From Apostichopus japonicus (taxonomy: Eukaryota; Echinodermata; Holothuroidea; Aspidochirotida; Stichopodidae): a stretch of 64,000 nucleotides of DNA. Under the pieces are notes generated by a model. It made no database searches. It was not told where the DNA came from and saw nothing but the letters and a program-made list of their open reading frames with translations. The DNA lies in contig NC_092566.1 in assembly GCF_037975245.1 (NCBI RefSeq), forward strand, positions 14,884,501 through 14,948,500, written 5' to 3'. The translations under genes and the position numbers were made by a program. This document shows positions 38,601-47,600 of the stretch, piece after piece. How positions within the stretch are numbered: the stretch's first letter is position 1; each line of letters begins with the position of its first letter.

Positions 38601-41600
38601 ACAACGTAACATTAGTTGTTGTAGAATATACATTCAAGGAGTACTATAAGAGTTGAGTGCTACAAGGGAGCACGTCACATGACCCTCCATGGCTGGTACG
38701 TTTTCTTGTGCGTCTCCTAAGTGACATAGTCGGTCCAGTTGTATATATACTTCAATGGTAGTCACAGTGTCTTGATAAACTCACAACCATCCATTTTGAC
38801 GAAGAGTAAATCTCTGGTTATAAAATATGAGCTTCAAAGTTTACCTGATGATTTCTACATTTATTCTCAGGAATTCTTCATGCTGATCATGAGAGAAATT
38901 CTGGACCCCAAGTACGGAATGTTCAAATTTTACGAGGAGTCAAGATTCGTTTGGTTCAATCGGAAGGTTTGTCATCAGACTATAACTAATGTCTTTTCAA
39001 CGTTGTCTTTTTTCTTTCTCATAGGTCTATTCAATGCCATTAAATTTAATACTACAATTTTTATGTGCAGCCTTGATACCATTTTACCATTTCAAGCTGC
39101 GTTGAAGCAGCAAAGCCTGAACGGTATCTTTATGTAGAGGTTTAAAAAGACAAATATGGCAAACTGTCAGTTACTTTCAAAAAGTATCACCTTAACTATC
39201 ATTACAGTATTGGCTTAATCGAACAGAAAAACATTTCCTTGAACAAAAGAGAAGATCATAATCTTCACATATGTCGTTCACAAAGAAGAACATTTTCTGT
39301 GTATGTATCCTAGCGGGTGATGCTGATAATTGGGTGTTGGTACCGAGAAAGAGCTGAAGATTTACTATGTAAACTATAGATACATTATTCATGAACAGAG
39401 ACTTGGAAGAGACTTTTCGACAAGACCTCCACCAGCGACTCGTCCCACCGTCCACGAGAAAGACCAATTCTCAAAATTACGAATTGATATTGTTATACCC
39501 TGGATTAATGGAGGATTATCCTGATTCCTAGCGATATAACAAGAAGACAAAATGCTAAGTGTTTACAGCACATGCGGCCATATTGAACTGTTTATTTTCA
39601 TCAGGTCACATGCAGGTCACAACAACTTTACCAAAATAGATGGCGTGATACTGATATATAACACTCCTTCCTACCAGATGATGAAACAATCAAATATTTT
39701 TCTTCATTAAACAACTCAACTTTTATTAAATCAATCAATCTTTTATCAAATCAAACAAACAAAACTAACAACTTGAGGGTATAGTTAAATCTCTAACCTC
39801 TTGGGTGGTCTGACAACTCTGCCTGACCTGGTTACTGTAGCTGATGGTGCAGGTGACTCTGCTGCCACAACTGGGGTTTGACCTGTGTGGACAGGACTAC
39901 CAGATACTACTGGGGATGTGGTGGAAGGTCCTGGCTGATCCAAGTTAGAGCTCTGCCCTAATTCCCTAGTTGTCTGAGGTACATTAACTGGAACTGGCAC
40001 AACATCAGCATCCATAGGGGAGTTGATGTTTGGTTTTCCAGCCATAGCATTTGCACCAGTATCGTCAGGGATAAGATGATCTGAGTGTACAAACCTACGA
40101 TTATTGCCAGGGATCCTAACAATATATGTACGAGGCCCCTTGACTTTCACTATGGTACCAGGAATCCATCGATCCTTCCCCCCTCTCACATTTCGCACCC
40201 TCACTGGTTGATAAAGGTCGAACTGCCGCACTGATGAACTGCGGTCCCTTTGCTGTTTTGCAGCATCCTGTCTCTTTTCCACATTCCTCTGCAGGCTAGG
40301 TTTCACTAAAGAGAGCCTAGTCCTTGGGGATCTCTTAAGAAATAACTCTGATGGAGTTTTCCCGGTAGTTGTGTTCGGGGTATTTCTAAGAGTAAATAAA
40401 ACATTAGCTACCTTGTGACCCAATGTCTCCCCACTTGACTTAGCAAAAGCATTCTTGAAAGTTTGAACATTGCGTTCTGCAAGCCCATTCATAGCTGGAT
40501 GGTATGGAGGAGTGAGAGTATGGTCCACACCATTGGACTTCAGAAAGTTCTGAAATTCCTCAGATCTAAACTGAGGACCATTATCACTTACTAGCTGAAT
40601 GGGTAACCCATAACGTGCAAAAAGTGTTCTCAAAACATTAATCGTGGCAGTACTTGTTGTGGTATTCATTGGTAATACCTCCAACCACTTTGAATGGCTA
40701 TCCACCACTAGCAAGAAATTCTGACCGTTGACCTCTGCATAGTCTATGTGAACCCGCTGCCACGGCTGTGTGGCCCATGGCCATAACAGCAATGGTTCAG
40801 GGTTAGGCGCCTTCTGCACTTGTATACATTGCGTGCACAGCCTAACTTTATCCTCAATATCCTTGTCTAAACCTGGCCACCATACATAACACCTAGCAAG
40901 TGCCTTCATCCGACTCATGCCCGGATGACATTCATGAAGTTCACTAGGATAAGCTCATGCAATTTGGATGGAATAATTACTCTACGCCCCCAAATAAGGC
41001 ATCCATCCTCCAGGGATAGCTCATCTCTGCGTGTGAAGTATGGTTGTATGGCAGGGTCCACACAATGATTTGGCCAGCCAGATAGAGTAAACTCTAAAAC
41101 TTTGGCTAAAACTGGGTCCTTGTCTGTATGTTTTGAAATTTCAGTCGCAGTAATAGGGGTTTCCATTAGGACTGTCTCAAAAACAAAATACTCCTCTGGG
41201 TCACCACTGGAGGCTTCCCCAACTGGGAGTCTGCTGAGCAAATCTGCATTTGCATTCTTTGCAGAAGAGCGATACTCAATATTGTACTGATATGCGGACA
41301 ATAACACTGCCCATCTCTGCATCCGAGCTGCCGCCAAAGCCGGGATACCATGTTTTGGTCCGAAGATCTTAGTCAACGGTTGGTGATCTGTGATAAGTGT
41401 GAAATTAGTGCCATACAAATACAAGTGGAATTTCTTGATCCAAAAAGTAATGGCAAGAGCCTCTTTTTCGATTTGGGCATAATTCTTCTCGGTCTGACTC
41501 AATGTCCTAGAGGCATATGCTATGGGGCGATCTGAACCATCTGGATATCGATGGCCCAAAACAGCTCCAAGTCCACATGGACTAGCATCCACACTCAACA

Positions 41601-44600
41601 CTAGAGGTTTATTTGGATCAAAATGGGTGAGCACCTGATTACTAGCTAAAGCATTCTTTGCATTAACAAAAGCTTGCTCACAGTCATCACTCCAGACCCA
41701 ATTAATGTTGTGTTGCAGTAGGGCATACAATGGTTGCATCTGAGAAGAGAGATTCCTTACAAATTTGCCATAATAGTTCACCATGCCCAGAAAGGACTTC
41801 AATTCAGATACATTGGTTGGTCGAGGTGCCTTTTGTATGGCCTCGATTTTGTCCTGCAAAGGGCTCACACCTTCACTGGTGAGCTCATGACCAAGATACC
41901 TGATCTTTGATTTCATGAATTGACATTTTGTGCCATTCAGCCGAACATTGTGCATGTTTAACCTCGCAAACACTGCATCGAGGGCCTTGAGGTGACTATC
42001 CTCATTCTCAGTTGCAATCAAGATATCATCTATGTAACAAAATACATTGTCTAATCCAGATAATATTTTGTCCATCGTTTCCTGGAAAATAGCTGGTGCA
42101 GTTTTCACCCCATAACACAAACGTTTTGGTGACAGTAACCCCTTATGTGTATTCATTACTAGGAGCCTAGCTGATTCGTCATCAAGAAACAGCTGATTGA
42201 AGGCACCAGATAAATCAAGCACTGAAAATACCTTAGGGTGTGTACCTCCCTGTGCCAGTTTTGCAAATAAATCATTAGTATTTGGTAATTTGTATCCCTC
42301 ATCTTCAATACATTCATTCAAAGCTTTGTAGTCTCCACATACTCTTATTTCACCGTTTCCCTTCTGTACATGCACAACTGGTGAGGCCCATTCACTATAG
42401 TTGACTTGGGTAACTATATCATTCTTGATAAGTTTCTCATATTCATTTTCCACCTTTGACAACAATGAGTAAGGCACTGGCCTACTCTTTTGGTATTTGG
42501 GTGTACTTTTTGCTTTCACCCTCAACCTAGCAGAGAATCCCTTAATACCCATTTCCCTTGATGAGAATATTTTCTGATTATGACTCAACAAATTTTCCAA
42601 GGTTGGTGACACAGGATTCCCCAAATTTTGGATTCCAAACTTTGCTGGTTTTGGCTCAGATACCACAAAAATATTCTCCCAGTCTAGTTTGATTTTACTC
42701 AAGTGGTCTCTGCCGAAAAGGGATGGACGGCTTCCCTTGACAACCAATAAATCCATCCTACAACTAGAACCTCCATACTTTGCCGTGACTACAATACTCC
42801 CTATCACAGGCACCTTTTCACCTGAATAGCCACGTAGGGTTATATTGGTATCCTTTATGGGGTAATGGGCCAAACTGGACTTGTACACATGCTCCGAAAT
42901 GGTGGAACGAGCCGCACCGGTGTCAATTTCCATGGTTATTGGAACATTAGTGTCCCCTACCACTAACGTAATCAAATACGGCTTATTGGTCTTTACACCT
43001 GATAATGTATGATATAAACCATAATGTAAATCACTTTCATCAGTATTAACACTATCTACATACTGTGACCCCCTGTCCTCGTCTGATTCTGCGAACTGTT
43101 CTGGCTTTGAGGTCCCTTAGCCCCAGATCGGCAAGCTCTTTGAATATGACCCTTCTTCCCGCACGAATGACAGTTTACCTCGCGAAACCTGCAATCATCG
43201 GGCTTGTGGTTGCTTCCCCCGCAGCGATAGCATGATTGTGCACTGTTAGCTTGCCAGGGCTGCTGATTAGGCCTATTGTGCTTGTTGTTGTTTCTAGTCC
43301 CCTGACTCCTTCGTCCTTGACCTTGAGGGCTCCGCCAATTCAATCTGTTTGTACTCACAGAACTTCCTGCATCGATATGTTCCCTTGTTGCTATGCCAGC
43401 CATTTCGTCTGCAAGACACTTGGTTTTAGCTTTGTCAAACGTCAGATCAGCGGTTGAGAGTAGCTGCGTTTGAGTTTTCACAAATCTTGTGTGCAGTCCC
43501 GAGACCAGTCTGTCTCGCAGTGCCTCCAGTAGAAATGCGTTGAAATCGCAATGGGTTGCTAAGTTTTTCAAGCGAACAATAAAGTCTGCAACTGACTCGG
43601 TTTCAGACTGTGAAGCAGCCCAAAATTTAAAACGTTCAGCGATCACGATCGGTTTCGGTGAAAAATGTCCTTTCAGGATGGTTTTCAGATGCGCGTACGT
43701 CTGTGTACACGGCTTGTCTGGGCTACATACCGTTTTCAAGAGCTTGAAAGTGTCAGCGCCCACCGTAGCGAGAAAAAAATTAGCCTGTCTCGCCTCGGCA
43801 ATATCGTTTGCCACTATAAAGGCATCGCAGCGATCTGCGTAATCTTCGAAGCTTTCGACTGTGTTGTCAAACGGCCCGATATTCCCGTAAACTGCCATGT
43901 TTACGATACAGAAATATTCTGGGTTAAATTATAGGTTCTTCCTTAGTTCGTCGCCAGTTTGTTATACCCTGGATTAATGGAGGATTATCCTGATTCCTAG
44001 CGATATAACAAGAAGACAAAATGCTAAGTGTTTACAGCACATGCGGCCATATTGAACTGTTTATTTTCATCAGGTCACATGCAGGTCACAACAACTTTAC
44101 CAAAATAGATGGCGTGATACTGATATATAACAGATATTGAAAAGAGTACAAGGAATGTGTGTACTAGCAGCACATAGTGTGGACTGCTACTGCACTTGTT
44201 TTGTATTCTGTTGGAGAACTTGAACAAAGGAATTCCAAGTCCTCAGATGTCAGTTCAAAAGTATCACCATGTCCTCAGAAGAATTCTATTGTTCAAGGGT
44301 ATTTTTAAGGTTAGGGTACGTGGATTTGAAAATAACAATGGGGTCCTCAGTAGTAATGTAAAACACACATTTGTGTGTGTTTGTCAGTGTGTGAAGTAAA
44401 ATCTGCAACTGGTAATTTGGCCAATACCAAGGGCATAAACTTTGTTGGAAGGAAAAAATCTTTTAAATTAAAAGCGGATGATCGAAGTTTAAAATAGGAA
44501 GGACATTTTTAAAAGGTTATTTTCCCCACGGATATCAGATTGTGAAGATTTTGTTGTCTAATCATCCTTTTAACATGATAATATCAGGATGCCTTTGTGT

Positions 44601-47600
44601 TTTCATACCCATGTTAAATTGTCAGACTATTACATAATCATTACATTACATGTAATAATTTGTATGTAAAATATATTCTCTTTCATATATCCTGTCCGTC
44701 TGTAGTTCTTCGAAGACGAGTTTATGTTTCGCCTTGTCGGTATGTTGTGCGGGTTAGCCATCTACAACCACACCATCATTGCCCTTCCTTTCCCACCACT
44801 TATCTACAAGAAGTTACTCAACAGGTAGGTCGGTCATTACAGTCGCAGAATTGACGAATATAAGCGATTGTGTGTTTAACATGCAAAAGGTAAAAACAAT
44901 TCTTTTTCCCATTTTAACACTTCCTTGAGAATTGCACATGTGGATACTACATTGAAGGGGAATATGAGTGAATATTAAATGAAAGCATTAAAGGGCAGAA
45001 TGGATCGTGTTTTCATTTAATTTCTTTGTTTCTCCTCAGTGTACAAAATTGAAAATAGTGACAAAGTTATGTTAAATTAACAAAAGTCATTGTACTGTAC
45101 AATGCGAAGGGAAATAGGCTTAACTAGTTTCGGTGTTAAACATATGAAAGAAAGGTTATTCTTCATGACAGTCCCAGAATCGACGAATATAAACGATGTA
45201 TGTTTAACTTCGAAAGGTGAAAAGAATTCTTTATCTCATTTTAAAAGGTTATTCTTCTTAATCAACAATGTTACCATTTTTTAAGGTTGACATCGATGGA
45301 TGACTTCAAACTGCTGGAGCCTACCGTGGCCAGACACCTACAGCATCTGATGGAATACGAGGGAGACGACGTCGAAGATGTCTTCTGTCTATCATTTGAG
45401 TATTCGGATACGGTATACGGAACCGTGGAGACCAACGAACTTATCCCGGGAGGGTCAAACATAGCCGTCACCAAAGAAAATAAGTACGCATAATGTTTAA
45501 TTAATTCGTGGAGGAGTTTTTCTTGAAGGTTTAACACCTTGAACTGGTTAGCTTTCTTTACATACCAAAATGTAGTTTTCTTTTGCTTAGAGAAGGAAAC
45601 CCCTTTTAGAAAGAATCTTAATGATTTGCATAATAATAATAATAATAATATAAGAATTTGTAAAGCGCTTTTATCCAGTTAAAAAAAAATGCTCAGAAGC
45701 GCTGCAGGAGCAAAGTACCCAAAATGGACACAACAGTTATTAAACAAATAGATACGCATTCATGAATAAGAACGTCTTGAGTTCTTTCTGGAAAGTTGAC
45801 ACATGCTGGATTGTTCTCAGATATAAGGGGAGACTGTTCCAGAGCTGTGGAGCTGATCTAGCAAAGCAACGTTCCCTATAGGTGGAAGTGCGAACAGTAG
45901 GAACAGATAGCATATGTTGTACGCTTGAACGAAGCACCCTGCTAGGTCTGTATTCTTGGAGAAGCTCTTGTAGGTAAACTGGGGCTAAACCATTCCTTGC
46001 TTTTAGAGGGAGATCAAATGTAGCTATCAAACCAAAGGAAATTTGTATGAATAACTCTCAGGCATGGTGATGCTTCTTGGAGATCTGAATGGGAAGATTA
46101 AAGGGTCTTTAGTAATCTTTAATTAAGAGGGAATTATCGTATGTAAATGAAGGGTTAGCGAGCGCTCATTGCTCACAGATGGCATCGAACAAACCCTTCA
46201 CAAACGAGAATAATACGTGAGTAATTTTCGTCCATAGTACTATTTTTTATAGTTTTTTTAATAGTTTTAGCATTTAAACTTCATCAATATGCCCACTTGA
46301 ATGTGAGGAAATATAAGCAAACCAATTGCATTAAATGTTCAATTACCTATTACTGTTTTTCACTTCAAAAGCCAAATTTTTACCAAACTTGAAAAGCCGG
46401 TTTGAATTTTCAGGAAATTATGGATTGTAGATGTCTGGAAAAGCCTTACAGGAAGAAAGTATCTACACAACCATTACTACCATGATCATACGCCGAGCCA
46501 CCACTCTGAATTTCTTAATCTCATTTTATTAAAACAAAATTTGGCCTCTGCAGGGAAAAGTATGTCGATTGCTATGTCGACTTTGTGGTCAACTCGTCTG
46601 TCCAGAATCAGTTTGGTCAGTTCCGAGACGGTTTTCTTCACGTCTGCGGGGGAAAGGTCCTGGATTTTTGCCATCCCGACGAACTGCAAGTTATGGTGGT
46701 CGGAGACGAAAGTTACGACTGGGATGAATTTCAAAAGGTGAGATGTGAAAAGACGTGCTTTATTTGTACTTTCTACCCGAAAATTTCCAAAAGCCAGGTG
46801 GGATTGTATTTGTTAATGGAAGTGTGTGTCTAAAGGACGGTAACTTAAATATGCAACTCTGAATTTTCAATTAAATCGAATAATAAATTTGAGCATTTTT
46901 GTATATTCTCCGTAAACTGGAGCAAGCATTGAAAGACAAAGAGTTTGAGAAATTATTTTTCTCATTTAAAGGATGACGAATAAGGTAAATTATTCAATTT
47001 TGAAAATGTTGATAATTCTTAGCATGATGTGTATGATGACATTGCTTTCAGGGTTAACACTGTTAATATTCTACAGTGAAAACTTGAACAGATAAACAGA
47101 AGAGAAAGGAAACAACGCTTTCAGATACTATGCGGGCACTATGACATCACTATGACATCACAGATACTAGCGGGCACTATGACGTCACAGATACTAGCTA
47201 GCACTATGACATCACAGATTTACAAAAACGATAATCTACAAACATGACTGTTGAGCTAAGGGTTCATTCCTAAATGGAGCAACTAAGGTTTATTCAAAGC
47301 TGTTTTTGGCGGAAGAGGGGAGGGGGATGGTGGGGAGGGGAAGTTTTGCCATCACGTAGACCTCTATCGTATGAACTAGAGATAAATAGTTTTGGTTTGT
47401 GTCTCCTTAAAGCCTGAACATTGAACCATGGTACAATTTATCAGACGTGACCTAAAACTGAATGGGACTGTACGTACGTGTGTTTGTTTTTGTTTCCCCC
47501 TATGATAGAGCGCTGTGTACAAAGGAGAGTATTACCATAACCACAACACCATCAAGATGTTTTGGAAAGTATTCAGAGAGTTGGACCTTGACTTGAAAAA

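Larger units (their letters stand above)
39491..44132 (-). mobile_element. Ty3/gypsy LTR retrotransposon (Mag-like) inserted in HERC4
   Basis: A 4642-bp element in antisense orientation within HERC4 intron 15, flanked by the target duplication GATAT (39486-39490 and 44133-44137). The two 173-bp LTRs start TG, end CA and look identical base for base, so the insertion is young. Order on the minus strand: LTR, primer-binding site, gag with two zinc knuckles, protease, RT, RNase H, integrase, polypurine tract, LTR. That order is Ty3/gypsy. There is no envelope gene. A reading-frame break at the start of the integrase suggests this copy is not autonomous. Confidence 0.95.
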
